This document shows positions 53,505 to 63,288 of a DNA stretch of 64,000 nucleotides, piece by piece; positions within the stretch are counted from its first letter, which is position 1; every line of letters begins with the position of its first letter. This stretch comes from Nannochloropsis oceanica. Taxonomy: Eukaryota; Sar; Eustigmatophyceae; Eustigmatales; Monodopsidaceae. Under the pieces are notes generated by a model. The model saw only the letters and a list, made by a program, of their open reading frames with translations, made no database searches and was not told the DNA's origin. The translations under genes and the position numbers were made by a program. The stretch is taken from positions 930,001-994,000 of the forward strand of contig CP038108.1 in the NCBI GenBank assembly GCA_004519485.1, given 5' to 3'.

Positions 53505-54362
53505 ATGCCATGGACCAAGACAAGACCCCTAGCCAAGCAGTTCCGCAGTGTTGTTAGCGTCTCGTCACATTTCAAGGTCCCAGATCAAGGCATGACGGAG
53601 TACGAGCTGCTCAGCCGGGGCACTGCCTTTTGCCTCTCCCAACCTGGCCCTCTTCCTTCTGCTCCTGAAGTCGTCCTCGTAACCTGCTCCCACGTCCTGG
53701 CACCCTATAAATGGCGACAGCATTTTAAAGAACCGTGGCTTGACTTTGTAAATGACGAGCACGTCGAGTACCGAATTCAGGCGTGGAAACAGGAGGAGAG
53801 CGACCCCAGCAGAATTCAGCTGGGTGCCGAGACGAGGGTGTACGGCAAGTCAGTTCACCACCATAGTCTAGACTTATGTATGCTACCTATACATAAGAAT
53901 ACAGTAGATGCATATGAATTACTATCATTGGAGGACAGGGACCAACAAGAGCCCCTTGCAGAGGGCGAGGAATTGACATTTCTAGGCTTTCCCTCCGCCA
54001 TAAACTGTCCTGGCGAGGAACAGCGCGAGAAGCTTGGCGTGCTAACCCCACGTCGAGTGCAAGGGCGGGCGCTCGCATCGATCCGCGACAAACAGGGTCG
54101 AACTTATGCCAAGACAGAAGAGAGACTGACGGTGGGCATGAGTGGTGGGCCGGTGGTCGATCGGCACGGGCGATGTTGCGGCATCTTTCAAGGCATTCTG
54201 CCCCCGCCGCCTCAATCCCCCGCAGAAGAAGAGGCGCAAGCCGCCTGTGACCTCGACCCTACGCTTCGGTCACTTCAAGTAGAAGAATGGGAACGGCATG
54301 CCGGGTTCATCCCCCTGACGGCTGTCCGTGCATTTCTTGAAATTAATTTAGTCAAATATTGA
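53505..54362 (+). CDS. Trypsin-fold serine protease with complete catalytic triad
   Basis: Single exon, 285 aa from the first ATG at 53505; the open frame extends a little upstream without ATG. Catalytic residues: VLVTCSHVLAPYKW (His), HHHSLDLCMLPI (Asp) and LTVGMSGGPVVDRHGRCCG (Ser with intact oxyanion loop). The rest fits a compact two-barrel S1/S7-like fold: ELLSRGTAFCL, ELTFLGFPSAI, RVQGRALASI and GFIPLTAVRAFLEI. There is no signal peptide; the start MPWTKTRPLAKQFRSVVSV is basic and could direct it to mitochondria. It is a divergent, back-to-back paralogue of the Cys-bearing gene on the other strand, arising from an inverted duplication. Substrate unknown. It lacks a PDZ domain, so it is not a classical Deg/HtrA. 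Confidence 0.8.
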   Translation: MPWTKTRPLAKQFRSVVSVSSHFKVPDQGMTEYELLSRGTAFCLSQPGPLPSAPEVVLVTCSHVLAPYKWRQHFKEPWLDFVNDEHVEYRIQAWKQEESDPSRIQLGAETRVYGKSVHHHSLDLCMLPIHKNTVDAYELLSLEDRDQQEPLAEGEELTFLGFPSAINCPGEEQREKLGVLTPRRVQGRALASIRDKQGRTYAKTEERLTVGMSGGPVVDRHGRCCGIFQGILPPPPQSPAEEEAQAACDLDPTLRSLQVEEWERHAGFIPLTAVRAFLEINLVKY

Positions 54363-54668
54363 GCGAATACAAGAAAATTGGCGACTGTTTTGTAGTATCA
54401 CACGCATCGACTTTTGTTTAAGTTGCTTGCAATCTCCTGTTGTGTCTTCTCACTTCGACAATGTACATACATACATAAATGAAACGCAATCTTACACACG
54501 CATATACATAGGCACTGTTTGTAAGTTTTCCGCCCTCCCCCGGAGCGTACTGGCCGATTATCGAGGATTGCATGAGCTACCGATGCGGCTCCTTCCGAAC
54601 ACAGCCTTTTTTGAAGACATAGCGGCATCACAGCTTGACAGCACATCGCTGCTTGCCCAGGACTGCTG
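54363..54668. other. Short spacer between convergent genes
   Basis: 3' flanks of the serine protease and the coiled-coil gene. ACATACATA words near 54463. No gene seen. Confidence 0.5.
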
Positions 54669-56894
54669 CTACTTGCTCTTGATGTTGGCGCGCAGTCGGG
54701 TCTCGTCCTTCGCCATGTGCTGTTGTGTGCTTATACTGTCACAGAGCTGACCACTCAATTCAGATACTTGCTGTGTGGTGACGTGGAGATCGTGTCTTAG
54801 GCGGGCCAGCTGCTGCTTGCTCATATTGAGGTCGTGAGTTGTGGATGTGAGCTGGAATAGCAGGGCCTCTTTTTCTTGGTTTGCGCGCTGCAGAGCTTCT
54901 CTTTCGTGCCACAGTCCCCGATGGAGCTCATCGATTACGCCCTTGTGCTCTGTCCGAATACGCTGCAGTATTCGGGCATGGCGCGCCTGAAAATCGCAGA
55001 TGGCGGGGTCTTGTTCGCGGAGCCATGTTTCGGCCTTTAGTAGCTTGAGCGCCGTTGCCTTTGCCTGCTGCTGGTAAGACTCTTGGAGCCCCTCCAATTT
55101 GACTTGCCATGCACTCTCGGACTTTTCCCGCTGGCGCTGCAATCGAGCCACCTCTCGGGTTTTGGATCCTAGCGTGGCCTCGACGGTAGACAATTGCTCC
55201 CTCACTGCCGCGAGCTCCACGTCACGTGCTTGTAGGTTCTCCACCAAACGCCGCTTGGCATGTACCCATTTTTCCTCTCGCGCAGCCGCTTCATGCCGGA
55301 ATTGTTGCTTCTCGTGGACCAGCGATATGGCCTTCACTTCCGCTTTTCCTCGCGCCACTTCACTTTCCGTCAATCGTCGACTTAGATCCAGCAACTGCTG
55401 TCGGACCCCGCCTTGTTCGTCTTTTACGACCGTGCACAGTTCCGCGTATAAGGTTTCGCTCCGATGTTTTTCCCATCCCGCTTGCTGCACCTCCACCCGC
55501 ATACGCAGCGCACGCTCGGCCTCCGCCTTGAGTTCCTGCTCGCGCCGCTCGTATTGCTCCATCAGCTGAGACTTGCCACGTATCACCTTCTCTTCTATAT
55601 CAGCGTTCAGGCCATTCATCGATTCTTGTTGAGCTTCGAGGATACGGCGCAGTTCTCGACGGGCTTGCACCTCTCCTTCAGACGCTACCTCACACTGCCG
55701 CAAGGCCTCCTGCGCTTGTTCTCGATACCGCCCTACCATGCCAGTCATCTCCTCCTCCCGGGCCTCATAAGCCTCGACTTGAGCTTGAAGCTCCTCCACC
55801 ACACGCACCATCTCTGCAGCGTCCTGCTGCGTGACCTTCAGCGCTGCCGTCACCTCTGTGAGCTCCGCGCGCACTGCCTCGGCCTCCTCGAGCTGAGCGC
55901 AGACCCTCTGAGTCTCTCCAGCCATATTTGCTAGCTGCGTACGCAACCGGGGGAGGCATATTTCAGCGTCTCGGCATCGTATTTCTAATTTATTGTATTG
56001 TTCAGTCCACTTCGCCTCTCGGCTCTGTGCGCTTTGCTGGGCTTCGCGCAAGTGCTCCTCCAACGACTGGCATTTGTTATCGGCAGCCGCCAAGGCAGCC
56101 TTGGTCTTTCCCAAAATTTCTTCCAACATCGTTGTCGCAGAGTTGCCGCGTTGGTTTGGCTCTTGGTGCTGCTCGGCTTGGGCTTGCCGCAACGCCGCCA
56201 ATTCCTGCTGCTGTTCCTGCAGCTGCGGCCCCGCCTTCATCAGCTCGTGGAGCAGCTCGTCAATCTGCACGTCTCTCTCCGCCAATGTCCGGCTAGTCTG
56301 AGACAATTCAAGGGCGGCCAGGTTGGTTTTCTCCAAAAGCATGGCATTTTCGGCACGCAGAAACCCGGACTGCTGCACCAGCTCCGCCACGGCTTCGTCT
56401 CCGATGGCCAGTGCAAGACTGTCATCCCCTTCCTCCTCCCCTTCGTCGGTTTCGCTAAATTTACTGCCCAGAAAATCATTTCCAGAAAGCTCTTGCGACC
56501 GAAGACTCATCTTATCGTAATGCCTCTCCGCACGGGCAAAGGCAGCTTGGTGAAGTTCCTCATTTTCCAGAGCCAATACTTCGGCCCGCCCTGCCAAGCA
56601 CTCCAGCTTTCCAGCCTGCAATTGATTCAACTCCTCAAGCTCCTTGATCCGCGCGTCATAGGCAGCCATCAACGGTGTCATGGCGGCTGCGCTGGTGTTC
56701 CAGATAGGCAAATCAGGCATTCTCTCGGCTTGAGACCGCATGTGGGCACCATTGTTGGTTTTGAGCTGGTAGGCTTTGAGCTCCTTGATGCAGCGTTGGA
56801 GTTGGTCCTCCAAGAAGCTATTCTCGGCCCTCAGCTCCTCCACCATCTCATCCTCTTCCCGCTGTTGCGAATGCCCGTGATGACGGCTATTCAT
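54669..56894 (-). CDS. Large coiled-coil protein, unknown function
   Basis: Single exon, 741 aa from the ATG at 56894; the frame continues upstream to 57014 only via a TTG. The protein is almost wholly coiled coil: MVEELRAENSFLEDQLQRCIKELKAYQ at the start, LPIWNTSAAAMTPLMAAYDARIKELEELNQLQ, then heptads in Glu/Gln/Arg/Leu to the end. Motif-like islands are the PxLPxWNTxxxxMxPLLxxYDxRIxELE-type segment (about residues 60-95) and ENAMLLEKTNLAALELSQ. Such a conserved W-N-T...YD..I-x-E-L-E block recalls centriolar or ciliary coiled-coil proteins, and a dynein-docking gene lies 9 kb away, but I cannot assign a family. No transmembrane segment or catalytic domain. Structural or scaffold role inferred. 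Confidence 0.75.
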   Translation of the reverse strand: MNSRHHGHSQQREEDEMVEELRAENSFLEDQLQRCIKELKAYQLKTNNGAHMRSQAERMPDLPIWNTSAAAMTPLMAAYDARIKELEELNQLQAGKLECLAGRAEVLALENEELHQAAFARAERHYDKMSLRSQELSGNDFLGSKFSETDEGEEEGDDSLALAIGDEAVAELVQQSGFLRAENAMLLEKTNLAALELSQTSRTLAERDVQIDELLHELMKAGPQLQEQQQELAALRQAQAEQHQEPNQRGNSATTMLEEILGKTKAALAAADNKCQSLEEHLREAQQSAQSREAKWTEQYNKLEIRCRDAEICLPRLRTQLANMAGETQRVCAQLEEAEAVRAELTEVTAALKVTQQDAAEMVRVVEELQAQVEAYEAREEEMTGMVGRYREQAQEALRQCEVASEGEVQARRELRRILEAQQESMNGLNADIEEKVIRGKSQLMEQYERREQELKAEAERALRMRVEVQQAGWEKHRSETLYAELCTVVKDEQGGVRQQLLDLSRRLTESEVARGKAEVKAISLVHEKQQFRHEAAAREEKWVHAKRRLVENLQARDVELAAVREQLSTVEATLGSKTREVARLQRQREKSESAWQVKLEGLQESYQQQAKATALKLLKAETWLREQDPAICDFQARHARILQRIRTEHKGVIDELHRGLWHEREALQRANQEKEALLFQLTSTTHDLNMSKQQLARLRHDLHVTTQQVSELSGQLCDSISTQQHMAKDETRLRANIKSK

Positions 56895-57544
56895 TTTGGG
56901 CCTTGGTGCCTTGAAGGGGCCAGAGTTCAGGGAGCTTAGAGATAGAGAAGGTGCTTTGCCGGCGTAGGAAAAAGCCACCGGCCGACTCCCACAGCCACTC
57001 AGGGCACGCCCCAAAAATTATTGCCCTGTGTCGATGTGTGTGGGTCGAGGGTGATGCGGAAAGTGGGCGTGGGTTGCTTTAGGGGGGGGAATATCAAAAT
57101 TGTTATGGGCCACGCGCCCATCATTACATGGCTAGGGGAGCCTCCATCTAGAAACCTGCAGTTTTGGTTCACGATGAGGCTAGCACACGCAACGGCACAC
57201 TCCATGAGGTTGAATTCCATTCTCATGCCACCGTGGTTGAGGTTGATAGTCTGGTCGCCGGTTGCATGGATTTCTCCCGAGTAGTCACTTCTTTTGACGC
57301 CTCCATTGTTATTCTAGTAGTTCCTTCGCCATACACTCCCATTCCTTTATGGTCGTTGCGGCATGCCATCCCTTCACAATCCCACACAGAGCCCACCAGC
57401 CCTTGAATACATGCCGAGGGACGCTGAGATTCCCCTGGCAGATTTTCGGGCAGCTGGGTAGCCACCATCGACCTGCTCTGAAGCCCATCAGCGCTCGCTC
57501 AAGAAGCTCGATTGCAGCACTACTACGTGGACCTAAAACCAAAA
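56895..57544. promoter_or_regulatory. Divergent spacer, coiled-coil gene / PHD gene
   Basis: Six hundred and fifty bases between two starts on opposite strands; both promoters lie here. No reading frame with family content, no repeat of note. Confidence 0.4.
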
Positions 57545-60500
57545 ATGGCACGGCGCATTAGATCAACTGCTATTGCTATTGCTGTTGCCATCCCCACTTC
57601 TAGCACATGTAGTACGAGTGGAAGCCGACTCCCGGCCCGCGGGCGAAAGGAAGCACATGCCCGTAATGGCTCTTCCTCGAAGCGTTCCCGCCATGATTTC
57701 TCGTCGGAGGAGGACGAGGAAAGAATGGTCCCCTACCACAAGCCCGCTCCAAAGCGAGGGCGCTCGTTTCCAGCTATAGGTGTGACAGGAGCAGGCTCCT
57801 CGTCGGGTGCTGTTGCTGCCCAGGGTCAGCGTAAGAGCGTGGTCACATCGCCTCGACGCCCTGATGCATGCTGGGGGGAAGAGCGCAAGGGCATGGAAGC
57901 GGATGACGAGAAGGAGGAGGATGGGGGGGTAGAGAGCGACGGAAATGACGACGATAATAGCGGTGAGTCCAGTCGCGGTAAGGGCAAGGAGAAATGTAAG
58001 ACGAAGAAGGTGCAGAGCAAAATGCTTGGGGCTAAGAGGGGCGGTGGGGATCAGAAGAAGAGTTCTGGCGTGCATCAACACGCGCGCAACGCCCCAGCTT
58101 TTTTGAAGAGAGCTTCGGCGGCGGCGGCGACGGCGGCGACATCTGTTCAGCACACGAAAAAGAAGAAAAAGAATAGGAAGGAGAACGTTAAGGCGAGAAG
58201 CAATACGAGCCGTGGTAGGCAAATGCAGAAGACATTGGTGGTGGAAGAGGAGGATGGGTCTGTCCTTTCGGATGACGTGGAGGAGGAGGAGGAGGAGGAG
58301 GAGGAGGAGGACGTGGTGGTGATGGAACCGAAGCGATCCTCCCGTTTTGCGACTGAGGGCCGTCGCCGCTACAGTGCCGCGGATGTCTCCACCTGTTCTT
58401 CCTCCGAAACATCATCGTCGTCGTCGTCGTCCTCCCAGGAAGAGGAGAGTGAGGATGAGGCGGACGAAGATGAAAAGAAGGAGGAAGAGCCCAAGAAATC
58501 TCTCCGACTGGCGCTCAAGGGCCGGCGGCATTACAGCATTGAGGGACTGGTGGGGATGGAACAGGGGAGCCGCAGCATCAGCACCAGCAGCAAGAATGGA
58601 GCGGCTGCGGACTTAAAGAAAAGAGGACCAAAGCTTAGGTGTGCTTCAAGAAAGACCAAGAAGCAGCTCCAGCAGCAGCATTCGCAAAAGCAACAGCAGA
58701 GGCGCCGCCCCTTCAAGGTCGGGAAGAAGAAGGGGGAGGTAGAAGGGGAGGAGAGTGATGATGAAAAGGGCAGGGACGCAAGCACCAGCGAATGTTGTTC
58801 ATCGGCATCGCCGATGGTAAGGAAGTATTTGAATAAGGCAAAGAAGGGCAAGGGCGAAGGCCAAATGCAGCAGCAGCAGTTGGAGAAGAAGAAGGAGAAG
58901 AGCACTCTTCTGTCGATGAAGAAAAAGTCCTTGTCCTCGCCTTCGGCATCGGCCTCGAAGAAGCAACCGACCCCAAGGAACAACATAAGTCAAAGGAGCA
59001 GTTGCAGCAGTACTCACAGTCGTCGTGGACCTGGCCGTCCTCGTTGCCTGCAGAAGGTGAATGAGAAGATGAGGGAGAAGGGGAAAGAGAAAGATGAAGA
59101 CGAAGAAGAAGAAGAAGAAGAAGAAGAAGAAGAAGAAGAAGAAGAAGAAGACGACGAAGAAGCCAACGCTGCCCGTCGTTGTCGGCGTTCCTCCTTCACC
59201 CCACACATGACACGATCCAAGAGCAAGGGAAAGAAGTCAAGCCGCCTAGCTAAGAAGGAACGGCGTGTCTATGGGAAGCACGATTTTTTCGTGTCATCAT
59301 TCACTGTGGCAGGAGGTGGTGGAGAGGGATCAGCGGCAGCAGGAGGAGGTGCGAAAGGGGAGACGGAAGGCAAGATAAAGAGGGGAAGGCCGCGTAAGGG
59401 CAAGAGGGAGGAGAAGAAGGAGCATAAAGAGGAGATGGGGAAGAGAGGGCCGGAACAGGTGTTGGAGGGTAGAGCAAAAAAGCATTTGAAGATATTGAGC
59501 GATAATCTTTTTAAGCTTCGGACGTTGACTGACAGATGGGCGGGGACGGAGAGCGTGGAGCTGGACGGGCGGCACGTCCCTCTCCGGGAGATGATGAGCG
59601 AGGCCGAGGCCAAGGTGTCGGTGGCAAAGAAGGGTTTGAGGATGGTGATGGACGAGCTGCAGAGACTGCATGAAGATGCCCAATTGGATGACAGTGACTG
59701 GGAGGAAGAGGACGCAGTGTGTGCGGTGTGTGGTGATGGGGACGCGACGGATGAGAACGACATAGCCGTGTGTGATAAGTGCCTTGTGCCTTTCCATCAG
59801 CATTGTCATGTACCCATGCTGACGGAAGAAGATCTGGGGGAGGAGGACGAGGAATGGTGGTGTCGTCGGTGTGATTTAATATATGATTGGATGTCGAACT
59901 GCGTGTTGGACGCTTTCGGGGTGGATGAGGAGAGGGCGAGGACGTTTCGCAAGGTGCAGGGGCTGTTGAAGGATTCGGATGACGAGAACGGAGGAGAAGG
60001 AGGTAGAGGAGCAGAGGAGAACGAATATAGTAGTGACGAGGATGACGAGGATTACGTGACGGAGGAGAGCGATGAGGATGACGATGATTCGGGCTCGGAT
60101 GCCAGCAGCACCAGCAGCAGTGACAACGAGGTGGAGGATAAGGGAAGTGAGGCGAGCGCGGAGGAAGACGAAGTGGAAAATGATAGTGCTGCTGAGTCGT
60201 CATCGAGTGAAGAGGAGGAGCAGAAGTCAGCCACCAGAGGGAAGAAGAGAAAGGCAGGGGGGAGGGCGGTGCCGACCGGCAAGGGCAAGGGGAAGGGTAG
60301 TGCGGTTAAAGTGACACCAGGAAAGGGTGGAAGAGGTGGTAGGAAGGTAACCCCTGCGAAGGATAGTGCGATTAAGGCGATAGTTAGGAGGATTGAGAAG
60401 GGTAGTGGGGGAAAGGGGGCTCTGGGGAAGGGCGGTGGGAAGGGTGGTGGGAAGGGCGGCGGGAAGAACAAGGCCGAGCGGCAGCAGGCCCGGGCGCGTA

Positions 60501-60601
60501 GCGACTCTAATGACAGCTATCACTCTAGTGAGGACGAAGATTTTGATTCGGATAACTCATCCTATTCGTCGGGGGACAGCTTTGACTCGGATTTCTACTG
60601 A
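57545..60601 (+). CDS. PHD-finger chromatin protein with AT-hooks and long acidic/basic tracts
   Basis: Single exon, about 1018 aa from ATG 57545. One clear PHD finger (about residues 723-775): AVCAVCGDGDATDENDIAVCDKCLVPFHQHCHVP, then WWCRRCDLIYD, a Cys4-His-Cys3 pattern like those of BRPF/JADE and Set-domain partners, likely to read histone H3. AT-hook-like RGPGRPRCLQK (about residue 495) and KRGRPRKGKRE (about 615) suggest binding to the minor groove. A conserved helical piece precedes the PHD (FKLRTLTDRWAGTESVEL). Two similar units occur early: SSRFATEGRRRYSAADV and SLRLALKGRRHYSIEGL. Otherwise the protein is disordered: acidic Ser/Glu/Asp tracts, a poly-Glu from a GAA repeat and a GGKGGGKGGGK tail. 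A nuclear reader or scaffold is inferred; no enzymatic domain. Confidence 0.85.
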   Translation: MARRIRSTAIAIAVAIPTSSTCSTSGSRLPARGRKEAHARNGSSSKRSRHDFSSEEDEERMVPYHKPAPKRGRSFPAIGVTGAGSSSGAVAAQGQRKSVVTSPRRPDACWGEERKGMEADDEKEEDGGVESDGNDDDNSGESSRGKGKEKCKTKKVQSKMLGAKRGGGDQKKSSGVHQHARNAPAFLKRASAAAATAATSVQHTKKKKKNRKENVKARSNTSRGRQMQKTLVVEEEDGSVLSDDVEEEEEEEEEEDVVVMEPKRSSRFATEGRRRYSAADVSTCSSSETSSSSSSSSQEEESEDEADEDEKKEEEPKKSLRLALKGRRHYSIEGLVGMEQGSRSISTSSKNGAAADLKKRGPKLRCASRKTKKQLQQQHSQKQQQRRRPFKVGKKKGEVEGEESDDEKGRDASTSECCSSASPMVRKYLNKAKKGKGEGQMQQQQLEKKKEKSTLLSMKKKSLSSPSASASKKQPTPRNNISQRSSCSSTHSRRGPGRPRCLQKVNEKMREKGKEKDEDEEEEEEEEEEEEEEEEDDEEANAARRCRRSSFTPHMTRSKSKGKKSSRLAKKERRVYGKHDFFVSSFTVAGGGGEGSAAAGGGAKGETEGKIKRGRPRKGKREEKKEHKEEMGKRGPEQVLEGRAKKHLKILSDNLFKLRTLTDRWAGTESVELDGRHVPLREMMSEAEAKVSVAKKGLRMVMDELQRLHEDAQLDDSDWEEEDAVCAVCGDGDATDENDIAVCDKCLVPFHQHCHVPMLTEEDLGEEDEEWWCRRCDLIYDWMSNCVLDAFGVDEERARTFRKVQGLLKDSDDENGGEGGRGAEENEYSSDEDDEDYVTEESDEDDDDSGSDASSTSSSDNEVEDKGSEASAEEDEVENDSAAESSSSEEEEQKSATRGKKRKAGGRAVPTGKGKGKGSAVKVTPGKGGRGGRKVTPAKDSAIKAIVRRIEKGSGGKGALGKGGGKGGGKGGGKNKAERQQARARSDSNDSYHSSEDEDFDSDNSSYSSGDSFDSDFY
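59100..59150. repeat. GAA trinucleotide run (poly-Glu)
   Basis: About 16 GAA units in frame, coding poly-Glu within the PHD protein. GAA runs are prone to expansion; its length probably varies between strains. Confidence 0.9.
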
Positions 60602-60928
60602 AAGGAGCCCAACGACGACACAACCTCCTCCCGCCTCGCATGCCCACCAAGTAAGTTTAGAATATAGAGACTCGCGGTAGCATTTCATACATCAAGACAC
60701 AGTAGTAGATATATCGGTCGCTCAATAGATCACACAGGAAAAATGCAGTTTTGATCCCCAAAAAGAAATAAACAATAGCATTTCCTGTAATCAACCATGC
60801 AAGCAAAGACGAGCGGAGCGGACCGACTGCCGCAAACGGCTCACGGCAACTACAACCCAGCCACGCACCCCACCCCACACCACCAAAGACACGCACATTC
60901 ACACCACATTCTAAAACAGGGGAGCACC
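60602..60928. other. Intergenic
   Basis: 3' flank of the PHD gene and leader of Cpn60. The Cpn60 frame is open from 60797 but upstream of the signal peptide it is His/Pro-rich and looks non-coding. No other feature seen. Confidence 0.45.
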
Positions 60929-62991
60929 ATGACCACAAAGTCATTGTCACCAACGTCTACGCCCTTGTCGATGGCGGGGCGGCTCCTGGCCTTGCTTTTC
61001 TTGCTGATTTCATGCAGCCTCCCCACTCTTGGCTTCCTGCAGCCTCCAAGGGTCCCTCTGGCCTCATATGCGACGGCAAGACGACACGGCAGCATCCAGA
61101 TGATGGCCAAGAATGTGCGGTTTGGGGACAAGGGTCTGGACAAATTGGTGGAGGGGATCAACGTGGTGGGAGACGCGGTCAAGGTGCGTGACGTGTAGAG
61201 TATCTTGCATGCACACTTGCGTGTGTGTCTTGCATCCTTGCTCCCATGACAATAGACAAGGATAAAGAGGAAGCACGGGTGATATGAGGCTTTACATCTT
61301 CTTGGCTACAAAATGGTGATGTCCTATCATCATCGGCTTTTCCCCAGCCACCCTACACAGCCCCGCTACTTTGCTTTTCGAACTCAGAACGTCTGATCTT
61401 TCTACTTTATCATTTATTATTTCTACAAATGAACAAAAATTAATAGGTAACACTAGGTCCCCTTGGACGGAACGTGGTCCTCTCGCGGGTAGATGAGCCT
61501 TACCCTCAGATAGTGAACGACGGCGCAACCATTGCCCGGGAAATTGACCTTGTTAACCCCGAGGTCAATGTGGGCGTCCGACTGATACAAGAAGTGGCAA
61601 AGACGTCCGACCGACGGGCAGGAGATGGGACCAGCACATCTATCATTATGACCCAAGCCATTGTCAACCAGGGGTTGAAATACGTCAAATCAGGCATGAA
61701 TCCCGTCTCCCTTCGCAAAGGAATCATGGGCGCCACCAACATGCTGGTCGAACGCATTCCCCTCGTCGCCCGGAAGGTAACAGGAGTCGAAGACTTAGAA
61801 AAAGTCGCAACAGTCTCAACGGGTGGGGACAAGGAGATGGCCAAGATCATTGGCAGCGTCTTTGGGCGTGTCGATCTAGATGCGAAGCTAGGCGGAGCTA
61901 CCCTCCTCGAGGATGGCAACACTAGTGAGGACGAGCTCGAGATCAGCTCTGGCATGCGCTTGGATCGATCAGGCTTCGAGTCTGCATATTATGTGACGGA
62001 CATGGAGAGGATGGTCTGTGAGCTGCGCAAGCCTCGTGTGCTGGTTACGAACTACCCCCTTCTCCATAACTACCAAATGATACCAATCATGGAGGAAATC
62101 GCTAAGACTGGGGAGCCCTTACTTGTTGTCGCCGAAGAGACAAAGGATGACGCCCTATCCCTCCTGGTCGTCAATAAGCTGCGTGGTACCGTAGAAGTCT
62201 GCTCGGTCCGCGCTCCCTTCGCCGGGGCTCGACGCAAGCAGTTTTTGCAAGATATTGCGTTGGCCACGGGCGCTACGTTTATTGATTCCGATTTGGGAAT
62301 GATGCTTCAGACAATGACTATGGACATGCTAGGCGTGGCCGAAAGCGCGGTCACTACCCGGGAACACACCACGTTGCGGACGTCGGAGATTTTTGATGAC
62401 ATCATCGCGGAGCACGTGAAGAACTTGAAGAAAGAGTTGGATGGGTGCGACAACGTGTACGACGAACAAAAGCTGCAGTACCGCATCGCCGCACTCACGG
62501 GTGGTGTGGCCGTCATTAAGGTAGGAGCTGCCACCGAGACCGAGCTCAAGGACAAGAAGCTTCGGTACGAAGACGCTCTTAATTCCGTGCGGACGGCGAT
62601 TGAGATGGGGGTCTTCCCCGGGGGGGGGTCAGCGCTTGTCTACCTGGGGCAAAGCCTGCGGGAGGAGATTTTGGCAGCGTTTCCCGATAAGGAAGAGAGA
62701 GCTGGGGCGGAGATTATGCTGAAAGCGATTGAGGAACCTGTACAGCAGATTGCACGAAACGCTGGGATGTATCCGGGGAGGGTGCTGGAGAAGATAAAGA
62801 TGAAGAATGAGTGGGGCTTTGGCATGAATGCTGCGACGGGCAAGTATGAGAATTTGCTAGAGACGGGCGTGCTGGACTCGGCGAGCGTGGTACTGAATGC
62901 GTTGACCAACTCAGCCTCCATCGCGGGGTTGGTCTTGACGACACAAGTGGTTATTACCGAGAAGGCGGAGGGCGCAATAAATCAAATGTAG
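60929..62991 (+). CDS. CPN60: Plastid chaperonin Cpn60 (GroEL family)
   Basis: Double-ring ATP-driven chaperonin that folds stromal proteins such as Rubisco. Two exons, 60929-61183 and 61447-62991, join in phase 0: 599 aa. From ATG 60929 there is a bipartite address: a signal peptide (MAGRLLALLFLLISCSLPTL) with GF at the likely cleavage point and an Arg/Pro/Ala-rich transit stretch. The mature part opens AKNVRFG...; then VTLGPLGRNVVLSR, where GroEL has GPKGRNV (a Lys-to-Leu change in the ATP-loop region), NDGATIAREI, GDGTSTSIIMTQAIV with the catalytic Asp, VRAPFAGARRKQFLQDIA, KVGAATETELKDKKLRYEDALNSVR, VFPGGGSALVYL and GVLDSASVVLNALTNSASIAGLVLTT. It ends soon after, without the Gly-Gly-Met tail of bacterial GroEL. 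The extra start further up (60797) would bury the signal peptide, so 60929 is preferred. Confidence 0.93.
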
Positions 62992-63288
62992 GGACGGGTG
63001 GGAAAGGGGACAAGCGGGGCATAATAATAGTGATTTACAACGACGGTGGCCTCACATCCGAAGTTAACACAAAGCAAACAAGAAAATTTAAGCCAGATTG
63101 AACGATTGACTCATTAAATGATGCTGCCCTTCCCCTTGTTTCTTTGCAATTTCGCAAAGATCTGCATGCGAGAAAGAGAGAAAATATATCCGTGTGTCTC
63201 GGGCATTCTACAATTCTTCTACTCAGGAGCCGATAATGAAATTGGGAATTGGGGCTCTCGACGTTTTATTCCTCTCAAACTTCCCTAC
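62992..63288. other. Short spacer between convergent genes
   Basis: 3' flanks of Cpn60 and of the last gene. Nothing recognised. Confidence 0.45.

Noticed and set aside
60797-60928. Upstream start of Cpn60
   Set aside because: Would place 44 His/Pro-rich residues in front of the signal peptide and disable plastid import.
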